NCBI RefSeq assembly: GCF_001655005.1
Contig: NZ_LXET01000013.1
Span: 124,001-188,000 of the forward strand
DNA length: 64,000 nt
Direction of reading: 5' to 3'
Source of the DNA: Hafnia paralvei ATCC 29927
Lineage (GTDB): Bacteria > Pseudomonadota > Gammaproteobacteria > Enterobacterales > Enterobacteriaceae
The notes beneath the pieces are model-generated. The model did no database searches. It was not told the DNA's origin and was given only the letters and a program-made list of their open reading frames with translations. Both the position numbers and the translations under genes were made by a program. This document shows positions 26,998-35,731 of the stretch, in pieces (position 1 is the stretch's first letter; the number at the start of each line of letters is the position of its first letter).

Positions 26998-29052
26998 ATG
27001 GCCGACAACACGGGATTGCAGTTCACCTTTACGACGCAATCGCTGCCAGAAAAAACCTTTAGCGTAGTGAGCTTTGCGCTTAACGAGGGACTGTCTCAGA
27101 TTTACTCTCTGGATGTTGAGCTGGCGAGCATAACCGCTGAGATTGCATTTAGCCGCGTGCTGGATGAATCTGGTGAATTGCAAATCTGGTACAACGGTGA
27201 GATAAAGCGACGGGTTAATGGGATTATTACTCGTTTCTCACATAGCGACACCGGTAACGAGCGTACTCGCTACAGCGTGACGTTACGGCCCCAGATGTGG
27301 CTACTTTCGCTTGACCAATCTTCACGTATTTTTCAGCAGCAGACGCCCCAGCAAATCATCACTACGCTGCTGCAAAAAGCCAATATCATCTCTTTCAACT
27401 TCCAATTGCGCTACGAACATCCGACGCGTGAGTATTGCGTGCAGTACCGTGAGTCTACGCTGGCCTTTATCGAGCGGTTGGCTGCGGAAGAAGGGATCTC
27501 GTGGTATTTCCATTTCGATAATGACAAGCAAGAAATCGTCTTTGTAGATGATTGTACCTTCTTGCCGATGGGAGAAACGCTGCCCTATAACCCGCATCAG
27601 CGGGGGCTGAGCGAAGGGGCTAGTATTCAACGATTTAGCTACGAAGAAAATGTGCGGCCTGCGCAGGTGCTGTTGAAAGATCACACCTTCAAAAATCCCG
27701 CTTGGGAAATGCTCTATCAGCAACACAGCAAATCTGACCATCAACGTAGCGAGATTCAGCACTACGACTATCCTGGCCGCTACAAAACGGATTTCAACGG
27801 GCAGGCCTATAGTGGCTATCGGCTTGATGCGCTGCGTCAGGATGCCATGCAGGCGCGTGGACGTTCAGATAGCCCTTCGTTGATGGGGGGGCAGTGCATC
27901 ATCATGCAACAGCACCCGAACGAAGCGTTTAACCAACGTTGGCAGATTGTGTCGTTGCTGTGTGAGGGGCAACAGCCTGAATCGCAGAAGGAAGAAGCTG
28001 GTGTTAGTGGCACCTATCTGGAAAGTCAGATCGTCGTTATCCCCGATCGGCAAACTTGGCGCCCCATGCCAAACCCTCGTCCACGCGTTGATGGACCGCA
28101 AATTGCGGTAGTAGTTGGGCCTGAAAACGAGGAGATCTATTGCGACGAGGTGGGGCGAGTCAAAGTGCAGTTCCCGTGGGATTTGGAAGGGAAAGGCAAC
28201 GAAACTAGCTCTTGTTGGATCCGCGTGGCGCAAAGTTGGGCAGGCAGTCGCTACGGTGCGATGTCGGTGCCACGTATTGGTCATGAAGTCATCGTCGATT
28301 TTCTTGAGGGGGATCCTGACCAACCGATTATTACCGGTCGTACCTACCACGTTGTCAACGTGCCGCCTCATGCACTACCGGTGCATAAAACACGCACCGT
28401 ATTACGTACAGATACCCATAAAGGTGCGGGTTACAACGAGCTGTCGTTTGAGGATGAGCAAGATAAACAGCTGATCTACCTACATGCGCAAAAAGATCTG
28501 CAAACCGAAGTCAAAAACAACCAATACATCATGGTTGAACAAGACTGCTCGAAAATCATTAAACACGATCAGACCGAAGAGATCGGCAACGATAAAACCA
28601 GCGATGTCACTCATGATCACATTGAGCGTATTCATCACGATCAGATGATCAACGTGATGCATAACCAGCAGATCCAAGTTGATAACCAATATCTGTTCCA
28701 CGTGTTAAATCAGCGCAAGGACCAAATGGGTGCGGATTTTACCGAGGAAATCGCGGGGGATCATCATCACACGGTAGCGGGTACCTACGAACTGCTAGCG
28801 AACAAGAAAGTGCTGATCAACACCAACGATTTGGTGTTGCAAGGTGCTCAAAGCGTGGTGTTGCAGGGGCCCGGAGGAAAAATTGTGATCGACAGCAGCG
28901 GCATCACACTGTCGTCGCCAATAGTCAATATCAAGGCGCTTACGCGGATTACCAGCGGTGGGGGGAATTCAATGTCGGCGCTGAGTGCAACGGCGATGAA
29001 CGGCGATCCGCTATCAGAAATTTGTCCAATTTGCCTACAGTCACTGGAATAA
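26998..29052 (+). CDS. vgrG: T6SS spike protein VgrG (TssI)
   Basis: VgrG trimers form the puncturing spike on the Hcp tube and carry effectors. The 684 residues have the gp27-like N-terminal part (about 1-370, with FSHSDTGNERTRYSVTLRP and EYCVQYRESTLAFIERLAAEEGISW), the gp5 OB-fold with GRVKVQFPWDLEG, CWIRVAQSWAG and GDPDQPIITGR, and a beta-helical stalk rich in His and Asp. The stalk ends with a short tail including a CPIC motif; there is no C-terminal enzymatic domain. The following PAAR, DUF4123 and lipase-like genes form its cargo module, each within a few bases. Confidence 0.97.
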   Translation: MADNTGLQFTFTTQSLPEKTFSVVSFALNEGLSQIYSLDVELASITAEIAFSRVLDESGELQIWYNGEIKRRVNGIITRFSHSDTGNERTRYSVTLRPQMWLLSLDQSSRIFQQQTPQQIITTLLQKANIISFNFQLRYEHPTREYCVQYRESTLAFIERLAAEEGISWYFHFDNDKQEIVFVDDCTFLPMGETLPYNPHQRGLSEGASIQRFSYEENVRPAQVLLKDHTFKNPAWEMLYQQHSKSDHQRSEIQHYDYPGRYKTDFNGQAYSGYRLDALRQDAMQARGRSDSPSLMGGQCIIMQQHPNEAFNQRWQIVSLLCEGQQPESQKEEAGVSGTYLESQIVVIPDRQTWRPMPNPRPRVDGPQIAVVVGPENEEIYCDEVGRVKVQFPWDLEGKGNETSSCWIRVAQSWAGSRYGAMSVPRIGHEVIVDFLEGDPDQPIITGRTYHVVNVPPHALPVHKTRTVLRTDTHKGAGYNELSFEDEQDKQLIYLHAQKDLQTEVKNNQYIMVEQDCSKIIKHDQTEEIGNDKTSDVTHDHIERIHHDQMINVMHNQQIQVDNQYLFHVLNQRKDQMGADFTEEIAGDHHHTVAGTYELLANKKVLINTNDLVLQGAQSVVLQGPGGKIVIDSSGITLSSPIVNIKALTRITSGGGNSMSALSATAMNGDPLSEICPICLQSLE

Positions 29053-29062
29053 GGAGAAGGAT

Positions 29063-29341
29063 ATGGGAGTACCTGTTGCATTAAAAGGGCACCAGCATGT
29101 TTGCCCATTACCTAAACATGTGGGGGGACCTATCAAGGAAGGTCATCCCGGGCTAACGGTGAACGGCATTCCGGTGGCGTTGGTTGGGCATCAATGTGAA
29201 TGCAAAACCGGCGGGCCGGACATTATCGCCGTAGGCAACCCATTGTTAACGGTCAATGGCATCCCTGTGGCGGTTATGGGATCACAGACCATACACGGAG
29301 GCGTTGTAATTCAGGGCGATCCGGGGCTTATCATCGGCTAA
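29063..29341 (+). CDS. PAAR-domain spike tip protein
   Basis: PAAR proteins cap the VgrG trimer with a sharpened, metal-bound cone. The 92 residues consist only of the PAAR fold, with repeated GxPxxVNGIPVAxVGH-type segments (LTVNGIPVALVGHQ and LTVNGIPVAVMGS) and several Cys and His residues able to bind zinc. No extra effector domain is attached. It starts ten bases after vgrG behind AAGGAGAAGG and is followed seven bases later by the DUF4123 gene. Confidence 0.93.
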   Translation: MGVPVALKGHQHVCPLPKHVGGPIKEGHPGLTVNGIPVALVGHQCECKTGGPDIIAVGNPLLTVNGIPVAVMGSQTIHGGVVIQGDPGLIIG

Positions 29342-29348
29342 GGACAGC

Positions 29349-30281
29349 ATGGTGGAAAAGAAATATTGGTACTTAAACGAGCAGGATCATCAGGTTCTGC
29401 AAGCAGGGCGCGAGCAAACGCTTATCTGGAATGCGTTGCGTTCAGTGATGGCGATTAAAGATATGCCTCCGATCCCGCTTGGCGCGTCTGGGGAAGCATG
29501 GCTAACCCAAACGGTTGAGCAGGCTCGTCGTTATGACGTGATGAACTCTTACCATTTGCCGTTATGGCTAGAGATAGCGCATCGCGGTGGGGAAAACTTC
29601 TGGCAGCTTGAGGATGTGCAGGCCGTTTTGAACGCTGGTGCAATCAACGATGTGCGGATTAATACGTTGCTGCAAATGGCCGATTTAGAACAACGGCCAG
29701 TGGTAGAGACGCCCGCGCAACCGGTAGATTTCACGCAGCATGCGGTTTATCGCTGGTGTGAGGCAGGTTTACCGCTGTGGGCTCTTGTGGACGGTGCGTT
29801 TGATGCCGCGCCTCAGGGCTTTGCCTGCGGGCTGGACGTAGCACACTACTCGCTGTTCAACTCCGCCGATAGAGCACTGGAAAGCCATGGGCCGTGGCTG
29901 ATTGCGGCGTGGATGAAACCACGCATGGTGCAATATCTGTTGTCGCGTCCGGCGTATGCCATCAACACGCTGTGGCTGGTGGCCGACGGCGAAGTTGAGG
30001 ATATCGTAACCCACTTGCAAGGGTTGCTGTATGTCCGTCAGGGGGAAGGAGAAGGCGGTAGCCGCTTTCGTTTTCACGATCCGAGAGTATTTGCGACGTG
30101 GATTAATTCGTTAGCCCCCGAGCGGCTAGATGATTTCTTCGGTCCGGTACAGCGCTGGTTCAGCCCTGACCCCAATCCGCTGTGGTCTGCACAGCAGCTC
30201 CATGGCTACAGCCAAATGGACAACCAATTGGAACGTCGGATTATTGCGACGTATCCACCCTGCACAGGAGGTGATGCATGA
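29349..30281 (+). CDS. DUF4123 effector chaperone
   Basis: DUF4123 proteins (Tap/TEC) load a cognate effector onto VgrG and are encoded directly upstream of that effector. The 310 residues contain the characteristic PLWALVDGAFD start of the domain near residue 135, the SHGPWLIAAW-like segment, and the conserved LLYVRQGEGEGGSRFRFHDPRV stretch in which the RFRFYDPRV core is typical. The first 110 residues form an additional helical region. The stop codon overlaps the effector start as ATGA, so the pair is translationally coupled. Confidence 0.9.
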   Translation: MVEKKYWYLNEQDHQVLQAGREQTLIWNALRSVMAIKDMPPIPLGASGEAWLTQTVEQARRYDVMNSYHLPLWLEIAHRGGENFWQLEDVQAVLNAGAINDVRINTLLQMADLEQRPVVETPAQPVDFTQHAVYRWCEAGLPLWALVDGAFDAAPQGFACGLDVAHYSLFNSADRALESHGPWLIAAWMKPRMVQYLLSRPAYAINTLWLVADGEVEDIVTHLQGLLYVRQGEGEGGSRFRFHDPRVFATWINSLAPERLDDFFGPVQRWFSPDPNPLWSAQQLHGYSQMDNQLERRIIATYPPCTGGDA

Positions 30282-32689
30282 GCGATCATGAATGTCGTGG
30301 TGATTGCCAGTGTAAAAAGGTGGTGATCCCGGTGATTTTTGTACCGGATATCATGGGCACGCGTCTGTTTAACCTATCGGAAGGTGACGTGGTATGGGAT
30401 CCGATGGCGGGGATGGGCAGCTACCATACGCCGTTGGGCACCGCCGCCACCGATCTCAGTGGCATGATGAGCGATCCGTCAGGCAAGGTGACGTCGTCGC
30501 CGATGGTGCAAAAGCTATTGGATTTGCAAAAAAAACTCACCGCGCTGCATGGTGGGCTGATGGCATTGTATAAAACCAGTCAAAAAATCATGAAAGCACT
30601 GGGGATGGACAGCCTAGCGAAACGTTTGGAGCGTAATGCCACCGATGCAACCAGCAAGCTTAAAGAACAGCTGGCAGATGTGAACACCAAAATTGCCCAC
30701 ATCGAAAAAGAGATTAATAACGTTTTTGATGTCATGGGTAAAGCGGAAGATATTCTGCGTATCGGGCGTAATGTTTGGGGAGCGATCTCAGTATTAGAGT
30801 GGATGTTTTGCAATGCGTCTAAGCGCCGTGAACTGCTGGTAGGTCAACAAATTGGTCGTGATGATACGCTGTTGAAGATCGATCAAGATGCAACGAAAGG
30901 CAGTGCTGACACCGCGTACTTTAGCACCATGACATCGGTGCGGGTGCAGGACATCAATATGCGGTTTAAGCAGGGCTGGGGCGAGGTGTGCTGGAGCCAA
31001 TACGGTGAGTTTTTGATGACGTTGCAACGCCATTTGGATGCACGATTCAACATTAAAGACGTGAGTGCTGCGGGGCAGTCCGGCAATATTCCCAAACCCA
31101 CGCTGCCGACCGGTAAGGCGCTGAAGGATTTATTGGCAGCAATAGAATCGTTATTGGATTTTGGCAGTAAACCCGCCACGCCAGCGGCAGCGAGCCCTGC
31201 AGCGTCAACGGCAGCGGCGAGTCCGGCTGCGCCCGCAGCTACAGATGGAGACAAAAGCAAGGACAAAAGCAAAGAAAAAGATACGCCGGTTCCGTGGGGA
31301 GCTGATGCCAATTTTGCCAAGGTGATGGGGGGGTATGCATTTCCATTGCACGTAGTGGGGTATAACTGGATGCAGGGCTGTGCTGATGCGGCTCAACGCC
31401 TGACCACGCGTATCACTCAGATTATGGGTGAATATCAAACCGCAGGAACAAATGGCACTGATGGCACATGGCTGACCAAAAAACCGGTGGATCAAGTGAT
31501 ACTGGTTTCGCACGGTGCGGGTGGATTTGTGGTGCGGGCAATGTTGGCGGGGATGTCACCAGAGACGACGGGGAGCTCGGGGTCGTCTGGCGGATCTAGT
31601 TCTGCATCTGGCCAAGGAAGTTCTGGGGGAGGGGATTTTGATAATCACGATCCTAAACAGAATCCGGCAGGTGCAAGCGCGGACGAAAATGCATCGGGTG
31701 GAAATTTTGCTGGTATTCAGAAGACAACACCTTTTGATAAATCACTGCTGCTCAAGGCGGTGCATGTTGGGTTACCCACTAACGGTATGCCAGATATTTA
31801 TTGCTGGTTCCGTGCAGGTATGCAAACGCCTGTTTCGGTGGACTGGAGCAAACCCGATGAGGCAATGAAAAATAAAACGTTAGCCTATATCAGTAACCAA
31901 GTGCTAGGGGCAGATGCAGCCGAAATCACCATGGTGCTGAGCTATAGCCAAAGTACTTTGGAGTGTTTGCCGAACAACAGCTATGCCAAAGGATGGTTAT
32001 GCTACCAGCCGCCCTCTTTTTCTTTAGTGGAAGGAGAGAAAGCACCTGCTTCGGTGGCTATGGCTATTGAAGGGGATATTTATGCGGAATATCAAGCTCA
32101 GACTCATTGGTACAAATTGATTGATAAAGAGCTTCTTTGTAAGAAGACGTCTATGGTTAAGGACAATTGGAATGCAGTTCAGAGCCTCATAAGTAACGCT
32201 TCTGCATTTCATCAATCTATAAGTGGGAAGGGGCTAGAGGATACCCAACAGTTTAGTAGTCAAACAAGTAAGCCAACAACGCGTGACAAAGTCATTTGGC
32301 AGGCGCAGGGCATTACGCCCTTACCTCCGGCTGAGGACTGGGTCAAGTTCGGCTCTTCAATCGCTAGCTCAAACGGGTTACTGGCAGGTATCGATTCTTT
32401 GCTAGGAACGCATATATTCAGTTCGTTGGCCGATGAGGGAAAAGGTACGCTGTATCTGACATCGTCAAGGGCAGGTGGAGCTGTGCTACCCACCGAGTTT
32501 GTATTACAACCGGGCAGCGACGTGGGCGATGGTGTGCTACCTATTTCGGCAGCCGTCGGTGCAACACCGGTTAAAGAATGCAGTGAATATCACGACAGCC
32601 TGTATCAAGACGAAAAAATCCGAGCGGCGTTGTATATAACGCTGCAAACCGCCGCTTGGGAATATAATTCTAAACTTCCTAAAAAATAA
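30278..32689 (+). CDS. Tle4/PGAP1-like lipase-family T6SS effector, altered active site
   Basis: The 803-residue protein lies after a DUF4123 chaperone and before Tli4 immunity genes, the arrangement of Tle4-type phospholipase effectors. Lipase-family features are the N-terminal VIPVIFVPDIMGTRL, the FPLHVVGYNWMQ strand and the elbow VILVSHGAGGFVVRAML. Canonical relatives read VPG and SHSMGG, so Asp replaces Gly in the oxyanion segment and Gly413 stands where the nucleophile Ser belongs. Ser411, two residues earlier, is the only nearby serine. Two low-complexity linkers occur: an Ala/Pro/Ser region near 295-330 and a Gly/Ser run near 430-450. It may be inactive, or use a different residue. The C-terminal 44 residues are repeated downstream as orphan tails. 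Confidence 0.75.
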   Translation: MSDHECRGDCQCKKVVIPVIFVPDIMGTRLFNLSEGDVVWDPMAGMGSYHTPLGTAATDLSGMMSDPSGKVTSSPMVQKLLDLQKKLTALHGGLMALYKTSQKIMKALGMDSLAKRLERNATDATSKLKEQLADVNTKIAHIEKEINNVFDVMGKAEDILRIGRNVWGAISVLEWMFCNASKRRELLVGQQIGRDDTLLKIDQDATKGSADTAYFSTMTSVRVQDINMRFKQGWGEVCWSQYGEFLMTLQRHLDARFNIKDVSAAGQSGNIPKPTLPTGKALKDLLAAIESLLDFGSKPATPAAASPAASTAAASPAAPAATDGDKSKDKSKEKDTPVPWGADANFAKVMGGYAFPLHVVGYNWMQGCADAAQRLTTRITQIMGEYQTAGTNGTDGTWLTKKPVDQVILVSHGAGGFVVRAMLAGMSPETTGSSGSSGGSSSASGQGSSGGGDFDNHDPKQNPAGASADENASGGNFAGIQKTTPFDKSLLLKAVHVGLPTNGMPDIYCWFRAGMQTPVSVDWSKPDEAMKNKTLAYISNQVLGADAAEITMVLSYSQSTLECLPNNSYAKGWLCYQPPSFSLVEGEKAPASVAMAIEGDIYAEYQAQTHWYKLIDKELLCKKTSMVKDNWNAVQSLISNASAFHQSISGKGLEDTQQFSSQTSKPTTRDKVIWQAQGITPLPPAEDWVKFGSSIASSNGLLAGIDSLLGTHIFSSLADEGKGTLYLTSSRAGGAVLPTEFVLQPGSDVGDGVLPISAAVGATPVKECSEYHDSLYQDEKIRAALYITLQTAAWEYNSKLPKK

Positions 32690-32704
32690 TTAAAGGGATT
32701 TATT

Positions 32705-33769
32705 ATGCGCCGCTTATCGTGGTTATTACTTAGCACTTTGGTGCTGTCTGCTACTGGTTGTGGGCCACACTCACTTCATAAGGATGTTGCCATGAGTACT
32801 CAACTTAACACTCAAAAACACTGTTTTGGTCGTTATGAAATTGAATTGCCAAATTTTATGTATATGAAAAGTGGGAACTATTCATTTGAAAATTTTGATA
32901 TTGAAATTACGAAGGCGGTTCGTAGCGACTATCCCGCGATAGAAAAGGATTGGGCTAACTATATTAATGGAAAAATAGCTATGGACGGTAAATATAATGT
33001 TGGTAGCCGGATTGTACATAAGAGTATGGACTCTAACCCTAGAGTAATACTTGAATACTCTAATACAGAAAAAAACCCTGATATTGGCATGAGTTCCTTA
33101 TACCGTTTTCATCCATATTATCTGAAGTCCTTTCCTGAACGCAAAGAGTGGATATTGACAACGGGAAGGACAATTGAAATTCCTCGACCACAGCCTGCTG
33201 ATAAACTTGATAGGGAATTGCAAAATCAGATGAGTGCTCAAATGCGTGACGTAGCCAAAATTGCTTACCATAAGTATCCTCATTATGAGCAAGGTTACTG
33301 CCTAGATGACGAATATCAATATTATCCAGGAAGGTTAGAAAAAAGAGATGACTACACCATCATCTGGCGTGGCACCACGGGAAGTGCCGATACGCATAGT
33401 CGCATTACGCTTAATTTAGAAAGCTTGAATAAGGATGAGCAGTCGGTCTTGGATAGCCGTATTTCTAAGGGAAAATTATTGAGAACGTTCTTCTCTAGCA
33501 CCACGGTTGTGGTGGGTGGCATTAAAGGTGAATTGTATGTCAGTCACGCTAAACTTAACCCAACGGCGCGTGAGTTCCAGTGGTTACCCAGTGGTACGGA
33601 GTTAGGCAACCGTTTAAAACCACTGATTATGATCGATGGCCGAATCGATACCCACGATTTCCCTGCCGAATATCGCGATAAAATCAGCGGTGAAGAGATG
33701 ATCCTGTGGATATTGGAAAGCATAAAAATGCGTACCGGTGGTGACGAAGATATTTTGTCCCATCGATAA
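32705..33769 (+). CDS. Tli4-type immunity lipoprotein, copy 1
   Basis: A 354-residue lipoprotein (signal peptide with lipobox SATGC, Cys19) matching the two-domain pattern of Tli4 immunity proteins: KHCFGRYEIELP at the N terminus of the mature protein and a C-terminal domain with VVVGGIKGELYVSH, EFQWLPSGTELG and GEEMILWILESIKMR. Such proteins sit in the periplasm or outer membrane and block a Tle4 phospholipase. The start at ATG 32705 lies 15 bases after the effector stop, consistent with a coexpressed toxin-immunity pair. The ends are almost the same as in the two following copies; the central 150 or so residues are specific to this copy. Confidence 0.85.
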   Translation: MRRLSWLLLSTLVLSATGCGPHSLHKDVAMSTQLNTQKHCFGRYEIELPNFMYMKSGNYSFENFDIEITKAVRSDYPAIEKDWANYINGKIAMDGKYNVGSRIVHKSMDSNPRVILEYSNTEKNPDIGMSSLYRFHPYYLKSFPERKEWILTTGRTIEIPRPQPADKLDRELQNQMSAQMRDVAKIAYHKYPHYEQGYCLDDEYQYYPGRLEKRDDYTIIWRGTTGSADTHSRITLNLESLNKDEQSVLDSRISKGKLLRTFFSSTTVVVGGIKGELYVSHAKLNPTAREFQWLPSGTELGNRLKPLIMIDGRIDTHDFPAEYRDKISGEEMILWILESIKMRTGGDEDILSHR

Positions 33770-34063
33770 TTGATATCTTGAATATTAACGCCATACGTAT
33801 AAACGTGTGGCGTTATGTCATATGATCATTTTCCAATCGTTTATATTGTTTCAATCAAATAAAAAGTTAGTCTTTATTACCTCATTCACTAATGAGTTTG
33901 TTGCTGAGTCAGGATAGAATCATGTTTAGTGGGGGAATATATAGAAAAATACGGCTCAGTGATATGTCAATGAATATTAGTTAAGTGATATACATGGTAT
34001 TGCCGGAGTGAATAAATATTTCAATCTAATGACTCTCGCTGAAGTCGTTGGTTGGCACAGAAC
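33770..34063 (+). repeat. Spacer between immunity genes, copy A
   Basis: Non-coding spacer after immunity copy 1. It begins with an imperfect hairpin (AACGCCATACG-TATAAA-CGTGTGGCGTT at about 33787-33814) without a T run, then AT-rich DNA and a short end that precedes the orphan effector tail. Nearly identical to 35288-35581. Open frames across it, such as one beginning at GTG 34008, run out of frame through the effector remnant and are not real genes. Confidence 0.8.
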
Positions 34064-34198
34064 GCAACGCCGATTGAAAAATGCAGTGAATATCACGACA
34101 ACCTGTATCAAGACGAAAAAATCCGTGCGGCGTTGTATAAAGAACTGCAAACAGCTGCCTGGAGTTACAATGCTAACCCTCCTGCTCCTAAAAAATAA
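34064..34198 (+). pseudogene. Orphan effector C-terminal tail 1
   Basis: Forty-four codons and a stop are homologous to the end of the full effector (CSEYHDNLYQDEKIRAAL and LQTAAW) but have no start and no upstream effector sequence; the frame is closed by a TGA at 34040. Its last residues read NANPPAPKK rather than the NSKLPKK of the full gene, so it derives from a sibling effector rather than a simple copy of the present one. A Tli4 gene follows after 15 bases, as after the intact effector. Confidence 0.85.
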
Positions 34199-34213
34199 TC
34201 AAAGGGATTTACT

Positions 34214-35287
34214 ATGCGCCGTTTATCGTGGTTATTACTTGGTTCTTTGGTGCTGTCAGCTACTGGCTGCGGGCCACACTCACTTCATAAGGATGTTGCC
34301 ATGAGTACTCAACTCCCCACCCAAAAACACTGTTTTGGTCGTTATGAAATTGAATTACCTAATTTTATTTATATGAAAAGCGGAGCTTATTCATTTGAAA
34401 ATTTTGATATTGAAATTACAAAGGCGGTTCGTAGTGACTATTCCTCGATAGAAAAAGATTGGAGGGCATATATTAATGGGAAAATTGCCCCAGACGCGAA
34501 AGTAGATGGAATATGGAAAGGTAGTAAGTTAATTATAGAAGATATGCAGCGTAACCCTCGGGTAATGGTTGAGTATCTAAACACTTCTGCAAGCCCAGAT
34601 ACTGATTTAAGCTCAATGTATGTTTTCAAACCCTATTATTTGCTTAGTGTCAAGGATAGACGTGAGTGGATACTCGCAACGGGAACTTGGATTAATGCTC
34701 CTCGAACCATGGGGGAAGGAAATGCGCAATCTGAAGTGAAAAGTAAAATAAATGCGCAAGCTGGTGATATAGCCAAAATTGCCTACCACAAATACCCACA
34801 CTATGAGCAAGGCTACTGTTTAAATGACGAATATCAATATTATCCAGGAAGATTGGAAAAACGCGATGATTACAATATTAGCTTTTCAGGAATCGTTGGA
34901 GAAAAGTATACATTTAGTTTTATAAATATTAGCGTGCAGAGCTTGAATAAAGACGAGCAGTCCGTTTTGGATAGCCGTACTTCGAAAGGTAAGCTATTGA
35001 GAACCTTCTTCCCAAGCACCACCGTTGTGGTAGGGGGGATTAAGGGGGAGCTCTATATCAGCCATGATAAACTCAACCCGACTGGGCGAGAGTTCCAGTG
35101 GTTACCCAGTGGTACTGAGTTAGGTGATCGTCTAAAACCGTTGATTATGATTGATGGCGAAATCGATACGCGAGATTTCCCTGCCGAATATCGCGATAAA
35201 ATCAGCGGTGAAGAGATGATCCTGTGGATATTGGAAAGCATAAAAATGCGTACCGGTGGTGACGAAGATATTTTGTCTCATCGATAA
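34214..35287 (+). CDS. Tli4-type immunity lipoprotein, copy 2
   Basis: A 357-residue homologue of the preceding immunity protein with the same lipoprotein signal (lipobox SATGC, Cys19) and the same C-terminal domain. The middle region (roughly residues 85-235) differs from copies 1 and 3, for example DLSSMYVFKPYYLLSVKDRREW. It follows an orphan effector tail rather than a full effector, so it may give protection against an effector no longer encoded here. The last 300 or so bases are almost identical to copy 3. Confidence 0.83.
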   Translation: MRRLSWLLLGSLVLSATGCGPHSLHKDVAMSTQLPTQKHCFGRYEIELPNFIYMKSGAYSFENFDIEITKAVRSDYSSIEKDWRAYINGKIAPDAKVDGIWKGSKLIIEDMQRNPRVMVEYLNTSASPDTDLSSMYVFKPYYLLSVKDRREWILATGTWINAPRTMGEGNAQSEVKSKINAQAGDIAKIAYHKYPHYEQGYCLNDEYQYYPGRLEKRDDYNISFSGIVGEKYTFSFINISVQSLNKDEQSVLDSRTSKGKLLRTFFPSTTVVVGGIKGELYISHDKLNPTGREFQWLPSGTELGDRLKPLIMIDGEIDTRDFPAEYRDKISGEEMILWILESIKMRTGGDEDILSHR

Positions 35288-35581
35288 TTGATATCTTGAA
35301 TATTAACGCCATACGTATAAACGTGTGGCGTTATGTCATATGATCATTTTCCAATCGTTTATATTCTTTCAATCAAATAAAAAGTTAGTCTTTATTACCT
35401 CATTCACTAATGAGTTTGTTGCTGAGTCAGGATAGAATCATGTTTAGTGGGGGAATATATAGAGAAATACGGCTCAGTGATATGTCAATGAATATTAGTT
35501 AAGTGATATACATGGTATTGCCGGAGTGAATAAATATTTCAATCTAATGACTCTCGCTGAAGTCGTTGGTTGGCACAGAAC
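35288..35581 (+). repeat. Spacer between immunity genes, copy B
   Basis: Almost identical to the spacer at 33770-34063 (two base differences seen), including the terminal hairpin with arms AACGCCATACG and CGTGTGGCGTT. It holds no convincing gene and ends at the second orphan effector tail. Confidence 0.8.
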
Positions 35582-35716
35582 GCAACGCCGGTTAAAGAAT
35601 GCAGTGAATATCACGATAGCCTGTATCAAGACGAAAAAATCCGTGCGGCGCTGTATAAACAACTGCAAACAGCTGCTTGGAGTTACAATGCTAACCCTCC
35701 TGCTCCTAAAAAATAA
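35582..35716 (+). pseudogene. Orphan effector C-terminal tail 2
   Basis: A second 44-codon effector end with its stop codon, without any start or upstream effector part. It begins ATPVKECSEYHDSLYQDEK like the full effector but ends NANPPAPKK like orphan tail 1, so it appears to be a mosaic of the two versions. The third Tli4 gene follows after 15 bases. Confidence 0.85.
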
Positions 35717-35731
35717 TCAAAGGGATTTATT

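Larger units (their letters stand above)
32561..34063 (+). repeat. Effector-tail/immunity tandem repeat, unit 1
   Basis: First copy of a roughly 1.5-kb direct repeat. It starts in the effector gene at the codons for ATPVKECSEYHD, includes the effector stop, the first Tli4 gene, and the spacer up to the matching point of the next copy (1503 bases). The spacer after the immunity gene (33770-34063) differs from that of unit 2 at only about two positions, so the duplication is recent, whereas the centres of the immunity genes have diverged strongly. Confidence 0.9.
34064..35581 (+). repeat. Effector-tail/immunity tandem repeat, unit 2
   Basis: Second copy of the 1.5-kb direct repeat (1518 bases). 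It contains an orphan effector C-terminal tail, the second Tli4 gene and a spacer. It matches unit 3 almost base for base over the last third of the immunity gene and the start of the next spacer, which suggests gene conversion or a recent crossover. Confidence 0.9.

Noticed and set aside
34008..34304. 98-residue ORF from GTG before Tli4 copy 2, with a near-identical one at 35526-35822
   Set aside because: It runs in a different frame through the orphan effector tail and the immunity signal sequence. The similarity between the two only reflects the DNA repeat.
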